From the NCBI GenBank assembly GCA_964403285.1, contig CAYOFG010000002.1:1-64000 (forward strand): 64,000 nucleotides of DNA, given 5' to 3'. Below, one piece after another: positions 50,929-58,278 of the stretch (positions within the stretch are counted from its first letter, which is position 1; the number at the start of each line of letters is the position of its first letter). Position numbers and translations under genes: made by a program. Source of the DNA: WVXT01 sp964403285. Lineage in GTDB: Bacteria > UBA6262 > WVXT01. The notes under the pieces were generated by a model that worked only from the letters and a program-made list of their open reading frames with translations, searched no databases and was not told the origin of the DNA.

Positions 50929-52752
50929 GTGGGAGAAAAGAGAGTTTTTAAAATATTCTGTATCTGGTTGTTAATTTTTGGGTTGCAGTGGCAATTTGTC
51001 AGGGTAGATAATTACTGCGGGATGCCCGATGACTATTTGCAATACGCGGTAAACGAAGTAGTAGTAACCGGCAGTGTCTATTATGTAGAAAAAGGTGGCA
51101 GTAACAGTTGGGACGGTTCTCTTGAGCATCCCTGGCAGACCATTCAAAAAGCCGCCGATACTATGGTTGCTGGGGATACTGTCTACATTAAGGAAGGAGT
51201 TTATACTGAAAGAGTCGTGGCTCAACAATCAGGCTCTCCTGAAAAATTTGTAACCTACATGGCATATCCCGGACATAAATCAGTTATAGACGCAGGCGGA
51301 ACTGGAACGGCATTCAGTATCGTCGGGAAAAGTTACATAAAGATAGATAGTCTCGAGATAAAAAACGCTGGAGGCTGGGGAATACTTGTGGAAGATTCTA
51401 CGAACATTGAAATAAGAAATGTAAAAGTTTCTTACAGTAATTGGGAAAACATACAAATCAGAGGTGATTCCAGTCAGGTTCTTCTGGAAAACTGTGACGT
51501 CAGTCATAGCCAAAATTATTCTGGCATAGATATATATCAATATAATGGCCGTCCGCATCATGTGACAGTAAGGAACTGTACTGCCCATCATAATGAGCAA
51601 TTTGCTGGCATAGGCAGTGAACAAGCAGATAATTTAATAATTGATTCAAATGTCTGTTATAACAATCGACTGGGTGTAGATATCGGAAGCGGAGACAAGA
51701 ACATTATTAGAAACAATACTGTTTACGACTGCGAAACTGGCATTGCTTTAAGCTCCAATGAAGATTCTGAGGTTTATGAAAATACTATTTACAATATTAA
51801 AAATGAAGCAATTTATAGTTATTGCTTCAGTGTACACGGCGAAGCCCATACCAGAAATAAATGGTATAGAAATATAGTCTATAACTGTGGTTTTGGAATT
51901 TACGAAAGCAAATGGGATAGGCAGCCAATTGAGGGGATTTCGTCAGACCATGAATTCTATAACAACCTTTTCTATGATATAGGAACCCACGGTACTTATC
52001 GCGTACCATTTTATTTCCAAGGTTCAACAGGCATTAAATTTCGTGACAACACTATCTATATGAATCCAAACTATGATGCAGTCCAATTCCTTCAAGGCGC
52101 CATTAATTCAAAAATCGAAAATAACATTATAAGCATAAGTGGGGATAAATCTCCAATCATAATGGATAGTTCATCCAGTAGTGGTGCAGTAGTTGATTAT
52201 AACTGTTACCACAATAGGGCTGGTACTGTAGGTTCGGGGGAACATTCGATTGCTAAAGACCCAAAATTTGTTGATGTCCCGGGTCACGATTTCCATCTCC
52301 AAAAGACCTCCCCCTGCGTAGATGTTGGTGATCCTGCTACCGGTGCTGATTTCGACCTTGATGGTAGGCAGAGTCCCCAAGATGGTGATGGAGACGGAGA
52401 CCCAATAGTTGATATGGGAGCTTATGAGTATCCAGGACCCAGTCCCCCTATCGAGGGAGTAGAAGTCCTCAATCGACCTAATCCGTTCCGTGCGGGTAAA
52501 GAAGAAACTCAGATAGAATATAATCTCAAGCAACTTTCCAATGTAACAATTACAATTTACGACCTCTTGGGTCAACAGGTCTGGCGTAAAAGTTATAGGG
52601 CAGGGGAAAACGGTGGCAGGGAAGTGAATAGCGTTCCCTGGGATGGGAAGAACGCCTCGGGAGAAGTGGTAGGAAATGGAAGCTATGTCTGCCGCATCTG
52701 GGTGGAAAAAGAAAATAGGTATGTGGTAAGGAAGATTGCTGTTGCTAAATAG
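50929..52752 (+). CDS. Chimeric beta-helix protein 2 with PorV-derived N-terminus
   Basis: A 607-residue exported protein. Its first ~40 residues (signal peptide plus NYCGMPDDYLQYA) are homologous to the N-termini of the PorV-like genes at 52766 and 55969. After about base 51047 the sequence switches to a beta-helix body (VYYVEKGGSNSWDGSLEHPW, KAADTMVAGDTVYIKEGVY) and a C-terminal FlgD-type domain (NRPNPFRAGKEETQIEYNLK...RKIAVAK). It looks like a deletion fusion of a PorV-like gene to the next beta-helix gene. An EF-hand-like Asp-rich stretch (DFDLDGRQSPQDGDGDGDP) lies before the tail. GTG 50929 is preferred; TTG 50899 overlaps the previous gene. Confidence 0.85.
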   Translation: MGEKRVFKIFCIWLLIFGLQWQFVRVDNYCGMPDDYLQYAVNEVVVTGSVYYVEKGGSNSWDGSLEHPWQTIQKAADTMVAGDTVYIKEGVYTERVVAQQSGSPEKFVTYMAYPGHKSVIDAGGTGTAFSIVGKSYIKIDSLEIKNAGGWGILVEDSTNIEIRNVKVSYSNWENIQIRGDSSQVLLENCDVSHSQNYSGIDIYQYNGRPHHVTVRNCTAHHNEQFAGIGSEQADNLIIDSNVCYNNRLGVDIGSGDKNIIRNNTVYDCETGIALSSNEDSEVYENTIYNIKNEAIYSYCFSVHGEAHTRNKWYRNIVYNCGFGIYESKWDRQPIEGISSDHEFYNNLFYDIGTHGTYRVPFYFQGSTGIKFRDNTIYMNPNYDAVQFLQGAINSKIENNIISISGDKSPIIMDSSSSSGAVVDYNCYHNRAGTVGSGEHSIAKDPKFVDVPGHDFHLQKTSPCVDVGDPATGADFDLDGRQSPQDGDGDGDPIVDMGAYEYPGPSPPIEGVEVLNRPNPFRAGKEETQIEYNLKQLSNVTITIYDLLGQQVWRKSYRAGENGGREVNSVPWDGKNASGEVVGNGSYVCRIWVEKENRYVVRKIAVAK

Positions 52753-52765
52753 AAAGCAGGGGAAG

Positions 52766-54031
52766 GTGAGAGAAAAAACGGTTTTTGGAATATTTATTAT
52801 TTGTTTATTAATTCTTGGGCTGAATTGGCAATTTGTTACAGCAGAGAATTACTACGGAATGCCTAACGACTATTTGCAGTACGGGGCAGGAGCGAGGTCT
52901 TTAGCCATGGGAGGAGCGTATGTAGCCCTGGCAGATGAGGCAAGTGGACCTTATTGGAATCCTGCAGGCTTAACACAGGTTGAGGAATACCAGTTCCTTT
53001 CTATGTATGCTCCCTTCTTTGAACAGACTAGTTATAACTTCCTTTCTTATGTTAATCCACTGGGACGGCTGGGGAACGTGGCTATTTCCGATGTTTTTCT
53101 CTATTCGGGAGGGTATGAAGAAGTTGATAAAGACGGAAACGTTCTGGGCGCGAATCAGTCAATATTCAATAATGCCATAATTATTTCTTATGCAAACAGA
53201 ATTTATAGACACTTGTCCCTGGGAGCAAATTTGAAACTGATTCATGAGCGAGTGATGAAATATTCAGGGAACAGCCAGGGAATAGATTTGGGGATACTTT
53301 GTAAGCCTTTGGATGAACTGAGTATTGGCTTAGTAGTGCAAAATGTACTCCAGCCAAAGGTGACTCTGATAGATGAGCCTAACGTGTATGGTACAAATGT
53401 GAAAGGTGGTGTGGCATTGAAAACATACTATAACCGCCTAATACTGACCGCAGATATCAATAAGCTCGTTGACGAGAAAGCATATTTCTGTACAGGAGTA
53501 GAGTTTTCTCCCTGGGAGAAGGTTACGTCCTCTTCTTTGAAAAGAATAGATCTAAGGGCAGGAATCAACCATTTGCAATCATTTACCTGTGGAATAGGAT
53601 TAAAGATAAATTTTTTCTCTCTGGATTACGCATTTAATATTCATAGGATAGGAAATCTCCACAAATTTGGCCTTACTTTTCGCTGGGGAAGTATCTATAA
53701 AGCGAGAGCCAGACCTGTTCTGGGGTCAGGAAACACTTATTGGGTTGGACCATCGGGGGAGCCCCTGAAATTTCTTATCGAAATGCCATCAATTACTATA
53801 GAAAAATGGACTCTGACGATAAAAGATGAAAAGGAGAAAATTGTGACGGCCTTCGAAACGACGAGGCATAGACCGAAAATTATCAGGTGGAATCTACGTG
53901 ACCAGAAAGGAAAGTTGGTAAAGAACGGATATTATTACTACGAATTTAGCGTTATTTATAAAGATGGTAAAAAATGGATTGACAATGGAGAGATAAAGCT
54001 CCAGTATAAAGAAACATTGCCAAATCAATAA
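52766..54031 (+). CDS. PorV/PorQ-family outer-membrane protein with C-terminal FlgD-like domain
   Basis: A 421-residue protein. Signal peptide, then YLQYGAGARSLAMGGAYVAL and PYWNPAGLTQ, the PorV/PorQ family start, and a barrel to about residue 310 (LHKFGLTFRWG). Unlike the third copy it continues ~110 residues with a FlgD-like Ig domain (WTLTIKDEKEKIV, IIRWNLRDQKGKLVKNGYYY). GTG 52766 is chosen, with AGGGGAAG just upstream; an in-frame TTG at 52736 overlaps the previous stop. It pairs with the chimeric beta-helix gene upstream. A possible role is recruiting or threading that cargo at the outer membrane (inference from PorV of T9SS). Confidence 0.87.
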   Translation: MREKTVFGIFIICLLILGLNWQFVTAENYYGMPNDYLQYGAGARSLAMGGAYVALADEASGPYWNPAGLTQVEEYQFLSMYAPFFEQTSYNFLSYVNPLGRLGNVAISDVFLYSGGYEEVDKDGNVLGANQSIFNNAIIISYANRIYRHLSLGANLKLIHERVMKYSGNSQGIDLGILCKPLDELSIGLVVQNVLQPKVTLIDEPNVYGTNVKGGVALKTYYNRLILTADINKLVDEKAYFCTGVEFSPWEKVTSSSLKRIDLRAGINHLQSFTCGIGLKINFFSLDYAFNIHRIGNLHKFGLTFRWGSIYKARARPVLGSGNTYWVGPSGEPLKFLIEMPSITIEKWTLTIKDEKEKIVTAFETTRHRPKIIRWNLRDQKGKLVKNGYYYYEFSVIYKDGKKWIDNGEIKLQYKETLPNQ

Positions 54032-54069
54032 TCCTGCCCTATAATCCCTGCCTTAAAACCCCTTTAAAA

Positions 54070-54134
54070 TTTACAAAAACTTAACAAAAACTTAACATTT
54101 TCTTAACATATACTTAACATCATTGTGTTATACT
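54070..54134 (+). promoter_or_regulatory. Pho-box-like promoter: five 11-bp direct repeats and a -10 element
   Basis: TTTACA (54070), TTAACA (54081), TTAACA (54092), TTAACA (54103) and TTAACA (54114) repeat with an exact 11-bp period. Nine bases after the last box lies a -10-like TATACT (54129-54134). This is the layout of PhoB/PhoP-family activated promoters, in which the boxes replace the -35 element. The predicted transcript has a ~220-base leader that contains the c-di-GMP riboswitch. Confidence 0.72.
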
Positions 54135-54178
54135 TAGATTGTAGTAATCATAAGCTGTTCTGAAAACTGAATATTTTA

Positions 54179-54266
54179 TGGCTCGATAAAGGCAAACCAT
54201 TCGAAAGGGTGGGACGTAAAACCGCGGGTCCCCGATATATCAGGGACAGCCGGGTTACCGAAGCCA
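54179..54266 (+). ncRNA. c-di-GMP-I (GEMM) riboswitch aptamer
   Basis: Matches the GEMM-I consensus: GGCAAACCA (54191-54199), a GAAA-capped stem CATTC-GAAA-GGGTG, GGGACG(T)AAA (54211 on), a second stem GTCCC/GGGAC, and CCGGGTTACCGA (54250-54261). The closing stem P1 is TGGCTCG (54179-54185) with CGAAGCCA (54259-54266), one bulged A. It precedes an intrinsic terminator and the beta-helix gene at 54356. Ligand binding would hold AGCCA in P1; otherwise AGCCAG (54262-54267) can pair with CTGGTT (54283-54288) of the terminator. This predicts an OFF switch. Confidence 0.9.
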
Positions 54267-54280
54267 GCAAAGTAATAGAT

Positions 54281-54320
54281 CCCTGGTTTTTCGAATGGAA
54301 AGCCAGGGTTTTCTATTTTA
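54281..54320 (+). terminator. Riboswitch-controlled intrinsic terminator
   Basis: CCCTGGTTTTTC (54281-54292) pairs with GGAAAGCCAGGG (54297-54308), 12 bp with two G-U pairs and a GAAT loop. TTTTCTATTTT follows. Its left arm can alternatively pair with the 3' strand of riboswitch P1, so it is the expression platform. Confidence 0.85.
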
Positions 54321-54355
54321 TTAGCCATAAACGACTCTTCAAGGAAGGTAGTGCT

Positions 54356-55954
54356 ATGAGGGTTTCCAAAAAATTATTTAAATATCGTTTAGTGTTTTCC
54401 GTAGCCTTAATAGGTTTATTATGTATTTCAACCCGGGGACAAGCAACGACATATTACGTTGGGGAAAATGGCAGTGATACTAATCCTGGGACAGAAGCAA
54501 AGCCCTGGCTGACTGTTGATAAAGCTGCCGATACAATGGTTGCTGGCGATACTGTCTACATTAAACAAGGAACTTATAGCGGATTTATGGTATCCAGAAG
54601 CGGAACTGCCGATAATTACATATCATACCTTGCCTACCCGGGAGATACTCCCATAATTGGCCAAATATATTTTGGGAATGGAGCAAGCTATAACAAATTC
54701 TATGGTTTTGAGATTACCTATCCCTCTGGCGGAGGGGTACAGATGAATCATAACAACGATTATAACATAGTATCAAATTGCCACATTCACCATTGTAATC
54801 CAGGTGGAAGTGTTGGAGTTGACTTAAGTGGTGGTAGTGATTTTAACATAGTAGAAGATTGTATTATTCATGATTGCTACTATGCTATTCACACAAGTGA
54901 AAGTACCAATAGAGGAAATATTTTCCGCAGAAATGTATGTTATAGGATTTCTGATGACGGTTTTAATTTTTCTCCTTCTACCGAAGATACACAGGTTATC
55001 AATAACGTTATTTATGATGTAGGCTGGGACGGAAGCGGGGGAGCGGATGGTATTCATCTTTACGATGATGGGACCGCAATTGTAAGGGGAAATCTGGTTT
55101 ACCTTGATAGTGATTCAACGGGAGGCGTCTTTTGGCTCCATGGGGGGACAAATCACGTTGTTGAAAATAACACATTTGTTGGTCTTCCTGGTTTTTCTAC
55201 TGCTTATGGAGCGATAATCTGGCTGGAAATGGCTTCCAACGTTATTCTCAAAAATAATATTGGTTATTCAAGTGATGCTTCAATAGGTGTGGTCATGGGA
55301 ATAGATTCTTCTACTAATGATGATTACAACGACTGGTATAATGCTTCTGATCCGTCAATGTGTGTGCGGTATGGAGGGGAATGGAAATCTGTTTCTGATT
55401 ATCAGAGCCAGAATGTAAGGGGTTTGCATTGTATCTCTCAAGACCCAAGATTTATAGATTTTGCAAACCATGATTTTCACCTGCGGCCCGATTCTCCATG
55501 CATAGGCACTGGTGAGAATGGAGTTGATATGGGAGCTTACGGAGCGGGAGAATCTGTTCCTGTTTACGAAGATCCGGAAGTTCCTGTTTACGAAGATCCG
55601 ACAAAACCCGACTCTTCAGCCGAGAATCCACCAGAAACTGAATCCCAGAGCGATGGTGTGGATGGAGTCCACAATCAACCCAATCCTTTCCGCGCGGGTA
55701 GAGAGGAAACTCTTATAAAATATGGTTTAGAGCAATCTTCTAATGTAACAATTACTATTTACGACCTCCTCGGTCAAGAGGTATGGCAGGAGAATTATCG
55801 TTCAGGAGAAAACGGTGGTAGAGAAACGAATAGCGTGTCCTGGGATGGAAGAAACCTCTCGGGGAAAGTGGTGGCAAATGGAGGTTATTTCTGTCGCATC
55901 TGGGTGGAGAAAGAGAGAAGGCATATGTTGAGGAAGATTGCTGTCGCCAAATAA
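54356..55954 (+). CDS. Secreted beta-helix protein 3, riboswitch-controlled
   Basis: A 532-residue exported protein closely resembling beta-helix protein 1 over its whole length. Signal peptide (VFSVALIGLLCISTRGQA), beta-helix (YYVGENGSDTNPGTEAKPWL, KAADTMVAGDTVYIKQGTY, NCHIHHCNPGGS). A linker holds the tandem VPVYEDP VPVYEDP, then an acidic stretch and the FlgD-type tail (NQPNPFRAGREETLIKYGLE...RKIAVAK). ATG 54356 lies 7 bases after AAGGAAGG; the open frame upstream runs through the riboswitch and is not coding. Expression should need the Pho-box-type activator and low c-di-GMP. A PorV-like gene follows at 14 bases. Confidence 0.9.
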   Translation: MRVSKKLFKYRLVFSVALIGLLCISTRGQATTYYVGENGSDTNPGTEAKPWLTVDKAADTMVAGDTVYIKQGTYSGFMVSRSGTADNYISYLAYPGDTPIIGQIYFGNGASYNKFYGFEITYPSGGGVQMNHNNDYNIVSNCHIHHCNPGGSVGVDLSGGSDFNIVEDCIIHDCYYAIHTSESTNRGNIFRRNVCYRISDDGFNFSPSTEDTQVINNVIYDVGWDGSGGADGIHLYDDGTAIVRGNLVYLDSDSTGGVFWLHGGTNHVVENNTFVGLPGFSTAYGAIIWLEMASNVILKNNIGYSSDASIGVVMGIDSSTNDDYNDWYNASDPSMCVRYGGEWKSVSDYQSQNVRGLHCISQDPRFIDFANHDFHLRPDSPCIGTGENGVDMGAYGAGESVPVYEDPEVPVYEDPTKPDSSAENPPETESQSDGVDGVHNQPNPFRAGREETLIKYGLEQSSNVTITIYDLLGQEVWQENYRSGENGGRETNSVSWDGRNLSGKVVANGGYFCRIWVEKERRHMLRKIAVAK

Positions 55955-55968
55955 ATAGGTGTAGATAT

Positions 55969-56922
55969 ATGAAAAAGAGATGGCTGAAATCATCGGGAGT
56001 AGCAGACTTTAGTCTGCGTTTTCTTGTTTTGGTGTTAATTTTTGGTATGCATTGGCAACTTGCCCGGGCAGATAATTACTATGGAATGGCTAATGACTAC
56101 TTGCAGTACGGAGCAGGAGCAAGGTCTTTAGCATTAGGGGGAGCATATGTGGCACTGGCAAATGAGGCGAGCGCGCCTTATTGGAACCCTGCAGGCTTGA
56201 CACAAATTAATAAAAACGAGTTCCTTGCCATGTATGCTCCCTTCTTTGAACAGACAAGTTATAACTTTGTTTCCTACGTTCATCCCCTTGGAAGACTGGG
56301 GACTTTGGCTATTTCCGATGTTCTCTTCCATTCCGCAGGGTATGAAGAAGTTGACAATACGGGAAATGTAATTGGCAGGAATAAATCAATATTCAAGAAT
56401 GCAGTAATCATCTCTTACGCGAATAAGATTCATAAACGTCTCTCTCTGGGAGCAAGTTTGAAACTGGTTCATGAGCGAGTGATGAGATATTCAGGGAATG
56501 GCCAGGGAATAGATTTGGGGATACTTTATCAGCCGTTAGACGCGCTGAATATCGGATTAGCCGTGCAAAATGTCTTGCAGCCGGAGATCACCCTAAGATA
56601 CGACGCCGATGTGTATGATATGAATTTTAAGGCCGGTGTGGCGCTGAAGACATTTTCTAACCACCTCATCCTGACTGCGGATGTCAATAAGCTCGTTGAC
56701 GAGAAGGCGTACTACTGTGCCGGTTTGGAAGTTTCTCCCTGGGAGAAAATATCTTCGCCTTATTTGAAAAGAGTGGATTTGAGGGCAGGATTCAACCACT
56801 TGCAATCATTTACCTGTGGAATAGGATTGAAGATAAACTTTTTCACCGTGGATTATGCCTTTAGTCCTCATGACATGGGAAATCTACACAAATTTGCCCT
56901 TACTTTTAGCTGGGGAAAATAG
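55969..56922 (+). CDS. PorV/PorQ-family outer-membrane protein, copy 3
   Basis: A 317-residue PorV-like barrel (NDYLQYGAGARSLALGGAYV, PYWNPAGLTQINKNEFLAMY, ending LHKFALTFSWGK). It is the close paralogue of 52766-54031 but lacks that protein's extra C-terminal domain. The signal-peptide region (KSSGVADFSLRFLVLVLIFG) is partly encoded by a GGAGTAGC/GCAGACTTTAGTCTGC repeat element, which replaces the normal charged N-region. It probably serves the beta-helix protein encoded just upstream and shares its leader control. Confidence 0.88.
   Translation: MKKRWLKSSGVADFSLRFLVLVLIFGMHWQLARADNYYGMANDYLQYGAGARSLALGGAYVALANEASAPYWNPAGLTQINKNEFLAMYAPFFEQTSYNFVSYVHPLGRLGTLAISDVLFHSAGYEEVDNTGNVIGRNKSIFKNAVIISYANKIHKRLSLGASLKLVHERVMRYSGNGQGIDLGILYQPLDALNIGLAVQNVLQPEITLRYDADVYDMNFKAGVALKTFSNHLILTADVNKLVDEKAYYCAGLEVSPWEKISSPYLKRVDLRAGFNHLQSFTCGIGLKINFFTVDYAFSPHDMGNLHKFALTFSWGK
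55996..56020. repeat. GGAGTAGC hairpin repeat inside a signal-peptide coding region
   Basis: GGAGTAGC (55996-56003) is joined to GCAGACTTTAGTCTGC (56002-56017) and GTT. It is translated as SGVADFSLRF in the PorV-like protein. The same hairpin family is intergenic elsewhere. Confidence 0.8.
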
Positions 56923-56955
56923 ATAACGCGCGAAAAGGAGCTGTTCAAAAAGACA

Positions 56956-57018
56956 ATGCAAGTTGCACTAATCCTCATAATACTCCTTCTCATCGCTTTG
57001 TGCATGGTAGGAAAATAA
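56956..57018 (+). CDS. Possible 20-residue hydrophobic peptide
   Basis: ATG 56956 opens a 20-codon frame of almost pure Ile/Leu/Val/Ala ending CMVGK, a possible single-pass membrane peptide. AAGGAG lies about 15 bases upstream, a loose spacing. It resembles in character the start of the partial frame at 63934. Chance cannot be excluded at this length. Confidence 0.3.
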   Translation: MQVALILIILLLIALCMVGK

Positions 57019-57058
57019 AGAAATCGAGTGGCTCAACTCAGGTAGTTAAGGTAGACGC

Positions 57059-57106
57059 AAATCCCGAATTTGCTTGAAATCAAAGCAATTCGGGATTTCT
57101 TATTTT
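57059..57106 (+). terminator. Intrinsic terminator downstream of the PorV-like module
   Basis: AAATCCCGAATT(T)GCTT (57059-57075) pairs with AAGCAATTCGGGATTT (57083-57098) with one bulged T. CTTATTTTA follows. Confidence 0.78.
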
Positions 57107-57152
57107 ATGTGGGAAATTATGCCCCTTTAGAAGATTTGAGATAAAAAAATTC

Positions 57153-57180
57153 TTGACGAAATCTTGAAAGAAGGTATAAT
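57153..57180 (+). promoter_or_regulatory. Sigma-70 promoter of tRNA-Arg
   Basis: TTGACG (57153-57158) and TATAAT (57175-57180) are separated by 16 bp, ending 56 bases before the tRNA. Confidence 0.7.
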
Positions 57181-57236
57181 ATGAACAGGAAAACAATCAA
57201 ATGTATATTCCAATCTGAAATAGAGAAGAAAAGAGT

Positions 57237-57313
57237 GCCCTCGTAGCTCAGATGGATAGAGCAGCGGTTTCCTAAACCGTTTGTCGGGAGTTCGAATCCC
57301 CCCGGGGGCACCA
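57237..57313 (+). tRNA. tRNA-Arg (anticodon CCT)
   Basis: A 77-base gene with encoded CCA. Acceptor GCCCTCG/CGGGGGC contains one T-G pair. The D stem is GCTC/GAGC. Anticodon stem GCGGT/ACCGT carries loop TTCCTAA (anticodon CCT). The T arm GGGAG-TTCGAAT-CCCCC has one A-C mismatch. Confidence 0.93.
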
Positions 57314-57361
57314 ATTTTTGGTAGAATTTGCGCAAAATCTAAACTTTAAAGGGGTGAAATT

Positions 57362-57625
57362 ATGCCGGAAGAAAAGATTATTCCACAATTCAAAGAAGGA
57401 TTAGTCGAGGAACCTGAGATTGAATTGTACAAAGAGATTTTACTCTCAGAAAAAGATGAATTAGAAAAGCTAAAGTTCAGGTTTCAAAGAAAGTGTTTTG
57501 AGGATATTTTCAACAAACTGGAGAACATCAATTATGGCATACAACGTTCAGCCGAAGTTTTTGAGAATGCTGCTAATCAGCTGAAGGAATTACTCGAACA
57601 TTTCAAAGGAATAGAAGAACTCTAA
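57362..57625 (+). CDS. Small coiled-coil hypothetical protein
   Basis: An 87-residue acidic, helical protein (EIELYKEILLSEKDELEKLK, then NKLENINYGIQRSAEVFENA) with heptad-like spacing; no TM helix, signal or known motif. AAAGGGGTGA precedes the ATG, so it is likely expressed. Function unknown. It sits between tRNA-Arg and the toxin-antitoxin pair, a typical place for accessory genes. Confidence 0.6.
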   Translation: MPEEKIIPQFKEGLVEEPEIELYKEILLSEKDELEKLKFRFQRKCFEDIFNKLENINYGIQRSAEVFENAANQLKELLEHFKGIEEL

Positions 57626-57690
57626 AAAACCAATTTGCTAAGTGAGATGGAGCTATGCTTTTGACCAAATAAAAAAGTTTAATTTTTCCC

Positions 57691-57732
57691 TTGACAAATT
57701 TCGTAATACTTATTATACTTGTATTGCAAGTA
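57691..57732 (+). promoter_or_regulatory. Toxin-antitoxin promoter with palindromic operator
   Basis: TTGACA (57691-57696) and TATACT (57714-57719) are spaced at an ideal 17 bp. The inverted repeat TACTTG-TATTG-CAAGTA (57716-57732) overlaps the -10 and start region. A DNA-binding antitoxin bound there would repress its own operon, as is usual for RHH antitoxins. Confidence 0.75.
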
Positions 57733-57771
57733 AAACAATGCCGGGCAGTCTAAATAAAGGTGGTGGAAAAG

Positions 57772-57987
57772 ATGCCTACAATCGCAGTAAGGCTCTCAAA
57801 GGGCGAGTCTAAAGCTTTAAATTCCGTTGTTAGGCTTACTGAAAGGACGAAAACATACATTTTAAAGGAAGCTCTTCACAGCTACCTTAAGGAGTATGTT
57901 GACTATCAGATTGCACTTGATCGCCTGAATGATAAAGATGATGCTATTATCTCTACCAAAGAAATGAGGAAGTTAATTGGCATATAA
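57772..57987 (+). CDS. RelB/RHH-type antitoxin
   Basis: A 71-residue antitoxin. The N-terminal strand PTIAVRLSKGESKALNSVVR and following helix (TKTYILKEALHSYLKEYVDY) form a ribbon-helix-helix-like DNA-binding unit. The C-terminal DKDDAIISTKEMRKLIGI would wrap the toxin. ATG 57772 follows GGTGG; GTG 57760 is an alternative. It overlaps the toxin gene by 11 bases. Confidence 0.85.
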   Translation: MPTIAVRLSKGESKALNSVVRLTERTKTYILKEALHSYLKEYVDYQIALDRLNDKDDAIISTKEMRKLIGI

Positions 57988-58228
57988 GGTTATCTGGAAA
58001 AAATCGGTTTCGAAAGACTTTAAAGAGATAACAGAAAAGCTACGAGGTAAATTGTTTGCTAAAATTGAGAAAGAACTATCTAAGCAACCTACACAAGGTG
58101 AAAAGCTACGGGGCAAGTTTGCAGGCCTTTATAAGCGTAGAATAGGGGATTATAGAGTAATTTATACAATAACTCCTCAAGGTGTTCTTGTCTTAAGAGT
58201 TCGACATAGAAAAAATGCTTACAAATGA
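57977..58228 (+). CDS. RelE/ParE-family toxin
   Basis: An 83-residue toxin (KVIWKKSVSKDFKEITEKLR, EKLRGKFAGLYKRRIGDYRV, then IYTI and VLRVRHRKNAYK). The Arg-rich GDYRVIY strand and C-terminal HRKNAY with His/Arg/Tyr are typical of RelE mRNA interferases. The start is TTG 57977 inside the antitoxin gene. The short start and coupling ensure antitoxin excess. Confidence 0.88.
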   Translation: MAYKVIWKKSVSKDFKEITEKLRGKLFAKIEKELSKQPTQGEKLRGKFAGLYKRRIGDYRVIYTITPQGVLVLRVRHRKNAYK

Positions 58229-58278
58229 ATTGATTCTTCCCGGGGCACCAGAAAAATTGTGCTGGATACCAATCATAG

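Noticed and set aside
54209..54355. Upstream extension of the beta-helix 3 reading frame
   Set aside because: The extra 49 codons lie in the riboswitch and terminator; the ATG at 54356 has a good ribosome site and a normal signal peptide.
57024..57075. tRNA-like look of GTGGCTCAACTCAGGTAG before the 57059 hairpin
   Set aside because: No acceptor or T arm can be built; the stem is better explained as an intrinsic terminator.
57772..58228. Prophage or defence island marker
   Set aside because: The toxin-antitoxin pair stands alone; no integrase, phage, restriction or defence genes were found nearby.
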